A DNA stretch of 8,128 nt. Source: Candidatus Bathyarchaeota archaeon. GTDB taxonomy: Archaea > Thermoproteota > Bathyarchaeia > TCS64. Numbering within the stretch: the stretch's first letter is position 1; each line of letters starts with the position of its first letter. Shown here piece by piece: positions 1 to 4,495 of the stretch. Both the position numbers and the translations under genes were made by a program. The notes under the pieces are model-generated. The model did not search any database and had not been told where the DNA came from. It was given only the letters and a program-made list of their open reading frames with translations. The stretch spans positions 1-8,128 of the forward strand of contig JAUWBQ010000072.1 in assembly GCA_030601645.1 (NCBI GenBank). Reading direction: 5' to 3'.

Positions 1-80
1 AGCCCACTCAGAAACTCAGAGTCGCCTGAGTAAAAGTACTCCACGAAGAACCTGGTGTCATAGACGCTCCTCTCGGGCAT
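1..80 (-). CDS. vapC: PIN-domain ribonuclease toxin, VapC type (N-terminal part only)
   Basis: Only the first 26 codons are inside the window; the gene continues past position 1. The translation begins MPERSVYDTRFFVEYFYSGD. A beta strand ending in an aspartate followed by Thr-Arg-Phe-Phe (Asp8) is how many archaeal PIN domains start; this Asp is normally one of the acidic metal ligands of the RNase site. The ATG (78-80) lies inside the last codons of the upstream antitoxin gene, a 23-base overlap, and is preceded directly by AGGGAGGAGG, a strong Shine-Dalgarno sequence. PIN toxins of this kind cleave RNA and are held inactive by the partner antitoxin. Family assignment rests on a short stretch plus the AbrB neighbour, so the remaining catalytic residues cannot be checked. 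Confidence 0.8.
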   Translation of the reverse strand, partial: MPERSVYDTRFFVEYFYSGDSEFLSG

Positions 81-300
81 CCTCCTCCCTCATCTCGTCC
101 AGCAACCCTTTCAACTCTTCCACGTCGCCCTTCCCGGCGCCGCTCCCAGCCAGATCGAAGATGCTGGTGTGCCGCCTCACCACGATCCTGCCCTCCTCCT
201 CCACGACCTCGACCTTGGAGCCCTCCTCTATCTTGAACTTCCTCCTCAACTCAGCCGGTATGGTGATCTGCCCTTTCCTCGTAACGGTGACCTCAGTCAT
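58..300 (-). CDS. vapB: AbrB/SpoVT-type antitoxin, VapB-like
   Basis: This 80-residue protein starts with the swapped-hairpin AbrB DNA-binding fold: TVTRKGQITIPAELRRKF (about residues 5-22), then EGSKVEVVEEEGRIVVRR. The acidic C-terminal tail (about residues 45-80, ending MREEDAREERL) is the part that in this family wraps the PIN toxin. The ATG at 298-300 is preferred because it gives the canonical AbrB N-terminus; a GTG seven codons upstream (319-321) is in frame but adds unlike residues and lies near the predicted transcription start. The gene overlaps the PIN gene by 23 bases, so the two are co-transcribed and probably translationally coupled. A direct repeat upstream over the promoter is a candidate binding site for autoregulation (inference). 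Confidence 0.88.
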   Translation of the reverse strand: MTEVTVTRKGQITIPAELRRKFKIEEGSKVEVVEEEGRIVVRRHTSIFDLAGSGAGKGDVEELKGLLDEMREEDAREERL

Positions 301-312
301 ACACAGCCCCAA

Positions 313-337
313 GTACAACACAATTAAATGTACAACA
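313..337. repeat. Direct repeat of GTACAACA over the vapB promoter, candidate operator
   Basis: GTACAACA occurs at 313-320 and again at 330-337, 17 bases apart from start to start. The second copy overlaps the TATA-like box for the antitoxin gene and the first lies near the expected transcription start. AbrB-type antitoxins commonly bind repeats around their own promoter, so an operator role is plausible but inferred. Confidence 0.5.
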
Positions 338-342
338 TAAAC
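335..342 (-). promoter_or_regulatory. TATA-like box for the first vapBC operon
   Basis: On the minus strand this reads GGTTTATGT, with the box centre about 38 bases before the ATG at 300. Archaeal transcription usually starts 25-28 bases downstream of the box centre, which would leave a leader of roughly 10-14 bases. No strong Shine-Dalgarno sequence precedes the ATG. Confidence 0.4.
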
Positions 343-519
343 CTTCCCCCTACTTTCCTAATATGCCACCTATCCCCCTAAGTAGCGCAGAGCCATAAAT
401 CATGCGAGCAAGCCACGAACAGAACCTCCACAAAGGCCACAAAATAATACTAGGAGACAAAGCAACAGTAACCCTGTAGATCAATAAGAGCGAGGAGGGA
501 ACATAAGGGGCGTCCGTGC

Positions 520-538
520 CCACATAATAAAGAATAAA
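520..538 (-). terminator. T-rich tract after the helical-protein gene, possible terminator
   Basis: Immediately after the minus-strand stop codon (539-541) the transcript-sense strand reads TAGTTTATTCTTTATTATG. Archaeal termination often uses such T-rich tracts without a hairpin. There is no strong stem, so this rests on composition and position only. Confidence 0.35.
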
Positions 539-865
539 CTAGGTCTTCGGCTGGAGCTTCTCCGGCGACATACAACCCCTTAGTTCGTGGAGGAGCCATA
601 CGCCCTTCAACCTAACACTCGGGCTTTTTTCTTTCGCCTCTGACTTCGCCTTGGCGAGTATAGATCTGGAGAAGCGGCCTTTCAGAACCTGGACTATCAT
701 TCTGGACGCCTCACCATCGACTCTAGCCCCGTCGTCGAAGTATAACTCAAGTAGGTCGGTCCTGATCCTCTCCTTCAGCCCTTCCCCCGCTGCCCCGGCG
801 AGGTCTCCTATCACCCTCAACGCCCAGCTCAACGTCTCACCACTGGAGCCCATGTTCCTCTCCAC
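539..865 (-). CDS. Hypothetical small alpha-helical protein, HEAT-repeat-like
   Basis: This protein of about 108 residues is not recognised as a named family. The predicted pattern is all helical, with paired amphipathic helices resembling HEAT/armadillo units (ETLSWALRVIGDLAG near residues 10-24, SPSVRLKGVWLLHELRG near residues 80-96). No signal peptide, membrane segment or catalytic motif is visible. The longest start is GTG (863-865). An internal ATG at 851-853 has GGAG about six bases upstream and may be the true start, giving 104 residues. The same frame stays open back to a stop at 1001-1003 and reads like more helix just before the GTG (RGDIYPSLLEHV), but contains no ATG, GTG or TTG, so the gene may be 5'-truncated. 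A HEAT-like scaffold role is inference only. Confidence 0.55.
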   Translation of the reverse strand: MERNMGSSGETLSWALRVIGDLAGAAGEGLKERIRTDLLELYFDDGARVDGEASRMIVQVLKGRFSRSILAKAKSEAKEKSPSVRLKGVWLLHELRGCMSPEKLQPKT

Positions 866-1060
866 ATGTTCGAGCAGGGATGGATAGATATCACCGCGCG
901 CGCGACCAGCGATCCAGTAATGGCGTCTGGCGATGGGATGATCTCGCCGGCGGAGAACGTGAAGCCGAGAGATAAGGGAAAAGCGGAATCTGTAGACCCA
1001 TCAATCCTACTTAACCAGTCAATCCCAAAATTTACGTTACAAGCTGGCGCGATAGACCGA

Positions 1061-1095
1061 TATATACATAGGTACATGAATCGATCTTCTAGGAG
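1061..1095 (+). promoter_or_regulatory. Promoter and ribosome binding site for the Gfo/Idh/MocA gene
   Basis: TATATACATA at 1061-1070 is a clear archaeal TATA-like box. Transcription would begin near 1090. AGGAG at 1091-1095 then lies six bases before a TTG codon (1102-1104), which decides that non-ATG start. The leader would be about a dozen bases. Confidence 0.65.
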
Positions 1096-1101
1096 AACGC
1101 T

Positions 1102-2049
1102 TTGAAGAAGTTGAACGTGGCCGTCATCGGCTGCGGATTCTGGGGGAGAAACCACGCGAGAATATACAACGACTCGGAGAAAACTTCCCTGCTGGCCGTC
1201 GCCGACGTGAAAGAGGAAGCCGTGAAGCGGATCGGCGAAAGGTATCACGTGGATCAGTACCTGAACCCCCTCGAAGTCTTCGAAAGGAAGGACATAGAAG
1301 CCATCTCCATCTGCACGCCGACGATCACCCACGCGGACCTCGCCCTGGCCGCCATGAAAGCGGGGAAACACGTCCTGGTCGAGAAGCCGATGACCGACAC
1401 GGTCTCCGAGGCCGAGAGCCTGATCAAGGCCGCAAATAAGAATAACGTGCACCTCGCGGTCGGCTTCGTGGAGCGGTTCAACCCCGCCGTCACCGAGGCG
1501 ATGAGACTCGTCTCGGAGGGGGAGATCGGCGACGTAATCCTGGCACGGGCCCACCGGGTCAGCAGGTACCCCCTGAGGATCAGCGATGTGGGGGTGGTCA
1601 AGGACCTGGCGATCCACGACATCGACATCGTCCGCCAGCTCTTCGACTCCGAGCCGGAGACCGTCTACGCCACCGCCGGCAAGATCGTCCACGGCTTCGA
1701 GGACTACGCCAACATCATTCTCCGTTTCCCGGGGAACAGGAGCGCCTTCATCGAGACCAACTGGCTGACCCCCCGCAAGATCAGGCGCCTCATACTGACC
1801 GGATCGGAGGGACTGATCACCGTAGAGTTCATCACCCAGGAGATCACCGTGGAGAACAACGAGCGCCGCTACCAGCCTTTCCTGGAGACGAGGGAGCCGC
1901 TGACCCTGGAGCTGGAGGACTTCGTCCAATCGGTGCTCAACGACACCCCTCCCAAGGCCTCCGGAGAGGACGGGCTCATGGCCCTGAGGATATGCGAGGC
2001 CGCCCTCCAATCGGCCGAGAAGGGTCAACCCGTCAAGATCCAGGGATGA
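1102..2049 (+). CDS. Gfo/Idh/MocA-family NAD(P)-dependent oxidoreductase, possible UDP-GlcNAc 3-dehydrogenase type
   Basis: This 315-residue protein has the full two-domain length of the family. The N-terminal Rossmann fold carries the dinucleotide motif GCGFWG (residues 10-15) after VAVI, and the diagnostic EKP motif lies at 94-96, with Lys95 the usual catalytic/nicotinamide-side lysine. The C-terminal alpha/beta domain contains DLAIHDID (168-175), supplying the conserved Asp and His of the sugar-binding site. The GFVERFNPAV stretch (121-130) and the SEGLITVEF sheet region recall the archaeal/bacterial branch oxidising the 3-position of UDP-N-acetylglucosamine in amino-sugar synthesis; that substrate is inference. 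It is cytosolic. No aminotransferase or acyltransferase partner is adjacent, which weakens the specific call. The start is TTG, supported by AGGAG six bases upstream and a TATA box. It appears monocistronic. Confidence 0.9.
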   Translation: MKKLNVAVIGCGFWGRNHARIYNDSEKTSLLAVADVKEEAVKRIGERYHVDQYLNPLEVFERKDIEAISICTPTITHADLALAAMKAGKHVLVEKPMTDTVSEAESLIKAANKNNVHLAVGFVERFNPAVTEAMRLVSEGEIGDVILARAHRVSRYPLRISDVGVVKDLAIHDIDIVRQLFDSEPETVYATAGKIVHGFEDYANIILRFPGNRSAFIETNWLTPRKIRRLILTGSEGLITVEFITQEITVENNERRYQPFLETREPLTLELEDFVQSVLNDTPPKASGEDGLMALRICEAALQSAEKGQPVKIQG

Positions 2050-2129
2050 GTATTATTACCCGACTGGCAGCTCCGCGCGCTTCCGATGGTTGTTGCATGC
2101 ACATTCCAATAGTCGATTAACTCCTTGTC

Positions 2130-2147
2130 GGAACTTTTTTAGGTTCC
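2130..2147 (+). promoter_or_regulatory. T-rich box inside a short inverted repeat, promoter for the Cys-rich gene or terminator of the preceding gene
   Basis: GGAAC (2130-2134) and GTTCC (2143-2147) flank a loop containing TTTTTTAG. The T-rich centre lies about 30 bases before the ATG at 2169, the normal distance for a TATA-like box, giving a nearly leaderless transcript. The same T run is also where the upstream dehydrogenase transcript could end. The five-base stem is too weak to decide between the two roles. Confidence 0.35.
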
Positions 2148-2168
2148 AATCATCGGGTTGATGGTGAT

Positions 2169-2360
2169 ATGAGTAGGGGTAAGCGTCCTGACTGCATCGG
2201 CCTCCACGGTGCGGAGGACGAGTGCGAGGGCTGCGAGTGGAGGAGGGAGTGCCAGGAGATGGCCGAGGGCATCGAGTCCGCGGCCTTCCGGAAGGGCACC
2301 CACGTCCGCATCGTCAGCAAGTACAAGGAGAAGAAGTACAAGCCCAGGCGGGTCCCCTAG
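2169..2360 (+). CDS. Small four-cysteine protein, putative metal-binding
   Basis: This 63-residue protein has cysteines at 9, 19, 22 and 28 (C-x9-C-x2-C-x5-C, within DCIGLHGAEDECEGCEWRREC). The spacing fits a small zinc site or an iron-sulfur ligand set. The C-terminal half is strongly basic (VRIVSKYKEKKYKPRRVP), which would suit contact with nucleic acid or an acidic partner; both roles are inference and no named family is recognised. There is no membrane segment. ATG at 2169 is preceded by GGTGAT, a Shine-Dalgarno-like sequence unusually close to the start, and by a T-rich box at about -30. Its TAG stop overlaps the stop of a minus-strand rad50 relic, so the two reading frames converge with no gap. 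The Cys pattern and compact codon use make it more likely real than chance. Confidence 0.65.
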   Translation: MSRGKRPDCIGLHGAEDECEGCEWRRECQEMAEGIESAAFRKGTHVRIVSKYKEKKYKPRRVP

Positions 2361-2467
2361 TCGGCCCCAGGCTCCTCTTGGAAGACCATGAAGCCTCCGT
2401 CCTCCTTCATGACCGTTGTAAGGTTCCCCCCCTCGCCGTATTCGTGGTGGGTCACCAGCAGCACCTG
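2357..2467 (-). pseudogene. Relic of a rad50 3' end
   Basis: Read on the minus strand, 36 codons then TAG (2357-2359) begin QVLLVTHHEYGEGGNL and continue to QEEPGAD. They align with the last residues of the intact Rad50 in this window, which begin QVLLVTHHGHGEEEGVNL (its residues 650-667). About half the positions agree, including the H-loop histidine region VTHH; the match spans the whole C-terminus with one two-residue gap. Similarity stops sharply at 2467. Upstream the frame reads only a few unrelated residues (PLKAIFS) before a stop at about 2495-2497, with no Walker, signature or coiled-coil sequence. The fragment therefore cannot make a working ATPase. It is probably the remnant of a duplicated or displaced rad50 end; a residual peptide product cannot be excluded. 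Confidence 0.78.
2444..2467. repeat. 24-base block shared with the intact rad50 3' region
   Basis: This block matches 4586-4609 at 22 of 24 bases in the same orientation, with differences only at the fourth and sixteenth bases. It encodes QVLLVTHH on the minus strand in both places. Similarity ends abruptly on the right side of both copies, at 2467 and 4609, so it marks a junction of an old duplication or insertion. Conserved protein coding may explain part of the identity. Confidence 0.7.
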
Positions 2468-2523
2468 ACTAAAAATGGCTTTTAAAGGGATAGAGAAAGG
2501 CAGAGGCTACCGCTCGCAGAACC

Positions 2524-2532
2524 GTTTATAAC
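2524..2532 (+). promoter_or_regulatory. TATA-like box for the membrane protein/CMD operon
   Basis: GTTTATAAC is centred near 2528, about 32 bases before the TTG start at 2560. Transcription would begin near 2554, giving a very short leader. GGGAG at 2551-2555 is a Shine-Dalgarno candidate four bases before the TTG. A second symmetrical box, TTTTAAA, lies near 2480-2486 and is less well placed. Confidence 0.55.
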
Positions 2533-2559
2533 CCGTAGCAACTATTCGCGGGGAGTGGG

Positions 2560-3372
2560 TTGACGGTGGGTTCCGGGGCCTCCTACGAGCTTCTGTGTTT
2601 CTCCGCCTTCCTGATAGCAGTTTACGGCATTAGCCGGATGGGGAAGAGGGACAAGGCGAAGGCCGAGAGGCTGCTCGCCGTCCTTCTCGTGGGCCTCTTC
2701 TTCGGCGTGGGCTGGGAGCCCCAGGGGACCGAGCTCGTCTGGAGGTATCCGGGTTACAGGATCTACGCGTTCATGGACATCCCCCTGGCGCTCCTGCTCA
2801 GCTGGTCGTGGTGGATGGTCGTCTGCCGCCTCGTCGCCGACGGGATCGAGGGCTCCCTGGGGAGGATCATGGCACGGAAACACGGGCTGACCCCGGTGGC
2901 CGCCACCTACATCACCGGAGCCCTCGTCGCGCTTGTGATAGAGCCCCTCTCCGTCGCGTTTGGATGGTGGGACTACCTCGTCGTGGGCGAGAGGGCCGCC
3001 CTGCACTTCCCGACACTGGGGGTGAGCTTCAACCTCACGGTGATCGTGGGCTGGGGGATGCTGACCACGTTGAACCTGGCCCTATCGGGGAGGGCGGGTA
3101 TGTTGGCGTCCAAGATAGAGGGCGAGTCGGGCCTGGGCTATCTGGGATCGCTCGGTCTGGTCAGTGCCTGTCTCGGATTGTTCAGCGGGTGGCTCTCATG
3201 GCAGCTGGCGGGCTTCTTCGCTGCGTTCGTTGAGGGAGCTGCACCGAGGCTTTTCTTCACAAGGAACTACATCTTCATCCTCGAGGGGGTCACCAGCGGC
3301 CAGCTGCTGGGGCTGCTGATAGCCACCTCTGCGTCCTGCTATTATCTGTGGAGCAGGCGTGTGCGAGCCTAG
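2560..3372 (+). CDS. Seven-helix membrane protein, resembles CruF/DUF422 carotenoid-type enzymes
   Basis: This 270-residue protein is strongly hydrophobic with about seven membrane segments, near residues 10-24, 38-53, 70-94, 113-136, 153-175, 194-223 and 238-264. The order of motifs recalls the CruF-type carotenoid hydratase family: an early WEPQGTELVWRYPGYRIY loop, DIPLALLLSWSWW (73-85), an in-membrane acidic IEPLSVAFGWWDY (127-139) and FNLTVIVGWG (157-166). Acidic residues Glu53, Asp73, Glu128 and Asp138 near the membrane are candidate functional residues. Assignment is by overall pattern, not a decisive motif; another prenyl-lipid enzyme is possible, and no other carotenoid gene is in the window. 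The start is TTG at 2560 (GTG at 2566 is an alternative), with a TATA box and Shine-Dalgarno upstream. Its 3' end overlaps the next gene by 14 bases, indicating an operon. Confidence 0.6.
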   Translation: MTVGSGASYELLCFSAFLIAVYGISRMGKRDKAKAERLLAVLLVGLFFGVGWEPQGTELVWRYPGYRIYAFMDIPLALLLSWSWWMVVCRLVADGIEGSLGRIMARKHGLTPVAATYITGALVALVIEPLSVAFGWWDYLVVGERAALHFPTLGVSFNLTVIVGWGMLTTLNLALSGRAGMLASKIEGESGLGYLGSLGLVSACLGLFSGWLSWQLAGFFAAFVEGAAPRLFFTRNYIFILEGVTSGQLLGLLIATSASCYYLWSRRVRA

Positions 3373-3682
3373 GCTGGCACGTTCGAGGCACTTCCATACT
3401 TCTCCAGAGTGTCCTTTATGCGGTGTCTATTGTAAGAGCGTCTGGGAGATATTCAGCGAGGAGACCCCCGAGGTGGCCGAGGCCTACATCAATCTGTCCT
3501 CGGCGATAAACAAGGACGGCGTGCTCGACGAGAAGACGAGATCCCTGAACCTCGTCGGGATCTACTCGACCACGAGGGACACCATCGCCCTGAGGCATTT
3601 CACGAGGATGGCGTTCAACACGGGGGTCTCGTCAGCAGAGCTGAGTACTCCTCTGATCAAGGAAGTCGCCGAATCCCTCTAA
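3359..3682 (+). CDS. Carboxymuconolactone decarboxylase/AhpD-fold protein lacking the CxxC pair, with an N-terminal cysteine cluster
   Basis: In this 107-residue protein, residues about 36-100 follow the CMD/AhpD helical pattern: EVAEAYINLSSAI, then VLDEKTRSLNLVGIYSTTRDTIALRHFTRMAFNTGVSSAEL. AhpD-type redox members have CxxCxxxH on the helix here; this protein keeps the histidine (in LRHF) but has Arg and Ile at the cysteine positions, so peroxiredoxin-like chemistry by that site is not expected. Before the CMD part, HFHTSPECPLCGVYC (11-25) carries Cys18, Cys21 and Cys25 with two histidines, a possible metal site. The start is GTG (3359-3361), with GGAG at 3350-3353, inside the upstream membrane-protein gene; no other in-frame start precedes the CMD domain. 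The 14-base overlap implies translational coupling and a shared pathway. The substrate is unknown. Confidence 0.72.
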   Translation: MCEPRLARSRHFHTSPECPLCGVYCKSVWEIFSEETPEVAEAYINLSSAINKDGVLDEKTRSLNLVGIYSTTRDTIALRHFTRMAFNTGVSSAELSTPLIKEVAESL

Positions 3683-3704
3683 CCCCTTTCTATTCTTGAG
3701 AAAC

Positions 3705-4172
3705 TTACGAGATCTCCAAGATTTCATCGATTACGAGGACCTCTGTGTCCTGGATCCTTTTCAGAATCAGATCGTTTGTGATGAACGCCTGACAACCTAG
3801 AGCGACACCCGTCGCCACCTGAATGGCATATGGGAGCCCTATGTCGTACCTGGCTTTGAACCGAGCCGCCTCCACGGCTATCTCCGCGCTGACCTCGTGT
3901 AGATCCAGGTTGGGGAAGTGGGTGAGGGCGTACCTGTAGTCCTCCACGGCGGCCCTGTTCCCCTGCTCGAAGGGTTTCACGAGCACCTCGGCCAGGGTGA
4001 GGGTCGACGTGGACGCCTTGATCTTCCCCTTCTCGATGAGCGCGAAGAGGGTGTGTGTGAAGGGCAGGTACTCGGGGTTCGCCTCGAAGTGGTAGATGAA
4101 GCACATGGTGTCGAGGGCGAGGTGCCCATACCCGGTGAGGGCTTCCTCTATTCCTTGGGTTTGTGCTCCCAT
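3705..4172 (-). CDS. vapC: PIN-domain protein, VapC type, with an altered acidic site
   Basis: This 155-residue protein has the PIN layout: HLALDTMCFIYHFE (Asp21), TLTLAEVLVKP (Glu62) and AFITNDLILKRI (Asp134), all expected metal ligands of the RNase centre. The usual Pro-Asp-Ala-Ile motif before the last strand instead reads LPYAIQVATG, with Tyr115 where the third acidic residue normally sits (TAT; GAT would be one base away). The toxin may be weakened or dead, or may use only three acids. ATG at 4170-4172 lies inside the last codons of its AbrB partner (25-base overlap), right after AGGGAGGA, the same arrangement as at the left edge of the window. The residue 1-17 extension before the PIN fold has no obvious motif. 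The gene converges with the CMD gene, leaving 22 bases between stops. Confidence 0.85.
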   Translation of the reverse strand: MGAQTQGIEEALTGYGHLALDTMCFIYHFEANPEYLPFTHTLFALIEKGKIKASTSTLTLAEVLVKPFEQGNRAAVEDYRYALTHFPNLDLHEVSAEIAVEAARFKARYDIGLPYAIQVATGVALGCQAFITNDLILKRIQDTEVLVIDEILEIS

Positions 4173-4408
4173 TCCTCCCTCATCCTGCGGACGTATGCCT
4201 CCGTGTCGGTGCCTGCCCAGACTTTGCTGTGTAGGCCTTGGGTGTACGCTGTGAAGTTATCGGGCTTCTTCCTCATGGTGATGGTCTCGCCGTCGAGCTC
4301 TACGGTGAGCTCGTCCCCCCTCTCCAGGCCGATCTTCTCTCGTATCTCCCGGGGGATCACCACCTGGTACTTGCTGCTCACCTTCACATCACGGGTCAAG
4401 TACGACAC
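4148..4408 (-). CDS. vapB: AbrB/SpoVT-type antitoxin, VapB-like
   Basis: This is an 86-residue protein with an N-terminal AbrB fold: VKVSSKYQVVIPREIREKIGL, then ERGDELTVELDGETITMRKK (residues about 8-48). The rest is a charged tail that probably binds the PIN partner, ending MREEWEHKPKE. The longest start is GTG at 4406-4408. An internal GTG at 4385-4387 would give MKVSSKYQVV, the most family-like N-terminus, with 79 residues. Each start lies about 27 bases from its own TATA-like box and neither has a Shine-Dalgarno sequence, so both could be leaderless starts. The gene overlaps the toxin gene by 25 bases, giving a co-regulated operon; it probably represses its own promoter (family knowledge). 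Confidence 0.87.
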   Translation of the reverse strand: MSYLTRDVKVSSKYQVVIPREIREKIGLERGDELTVELDGETITMRKKPDNFTAYTQGLHSKVWAGTDTEAYVRRMREEWEHKPKE

Positions 4409-4441
4409 CTATATAAAAAGTAAAACGATTGTTATATATGT
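4409..4441 (-). promoter_or_regulatory. Two TATA-like boxes in tandem for the second vapBC operon
   Basis: On the minus strand, TATATAAC (4431-4438) has its centre about 27 bases before GTG 4408, and TTTATATA (4410-4417) has its centre about 27 bases before GTG 4387. Each box therefore predicts a transcript beginning at a different in-frame GTG. The A/T-rich stretch continues to about 4455 and contains the small palindrome TACGTA (4444-4449). Confidence 0.5.
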
Positions 4442-4495
4442 ATTACGTATTTTAAAATGGTAGGTTTCTTTTTTCGGTCCTCCTGCATCTCGCAA

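Larger units (their letters stand above)
301..538. other. Intergenic stretch, no supported gene
   Basis: Apart from the vapB promoter and repeat at the left edge, no convincing gene is seen. It is richer in A and T than the flanking genes. A 25-codon open frame on the plus strand (402-479, ATG to TAG) ends in GHKIILGDKATVTL. The HKIILGD part recalls the N-terminus of beta-class DNA methyltransferases, but it is far too short to call. No tRNA-like or CRISPR-like structure was found. Confidence 0.5.

Noticed and set aside
866..1105. A 79-codon plus-strand frame before the dehydrogenase
   Set aside because: It spans the dehydrogenase promoter and Shine-Dalgarno, and its own start lacks a ribosome binding site. 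Its product has no recognisable pattern.
829..2028. A 399-codon open frame on the minus strand
   Set aside because: It is antisense to the clear dehydrogenase gene (1102-2049), has a low-complexity composition rich in Gly, Asp and Val, and shows no domain. It is a by-product of high GC.
2130..2147. Intrinsic hairpin terminator
   Set aside because: The stem is only five base pairs and the T run lies in the loop rather than after the stem. It was kept only as an ambiguous T-rich regulatory element.
3410..3433. CPLCGVYC as the catalytic CxxC of the CMD protein
   Set aside because: It lies before the CMD fold. The helix that normally carries CxxCxxxH is further on and has no cysteine.
4467..4474. 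Run of T on the plus strand as a terminator
   Set aside because: No plus-strand gene ends here. For the minus-strand rad50 transcript the run is A, which does not terminate.
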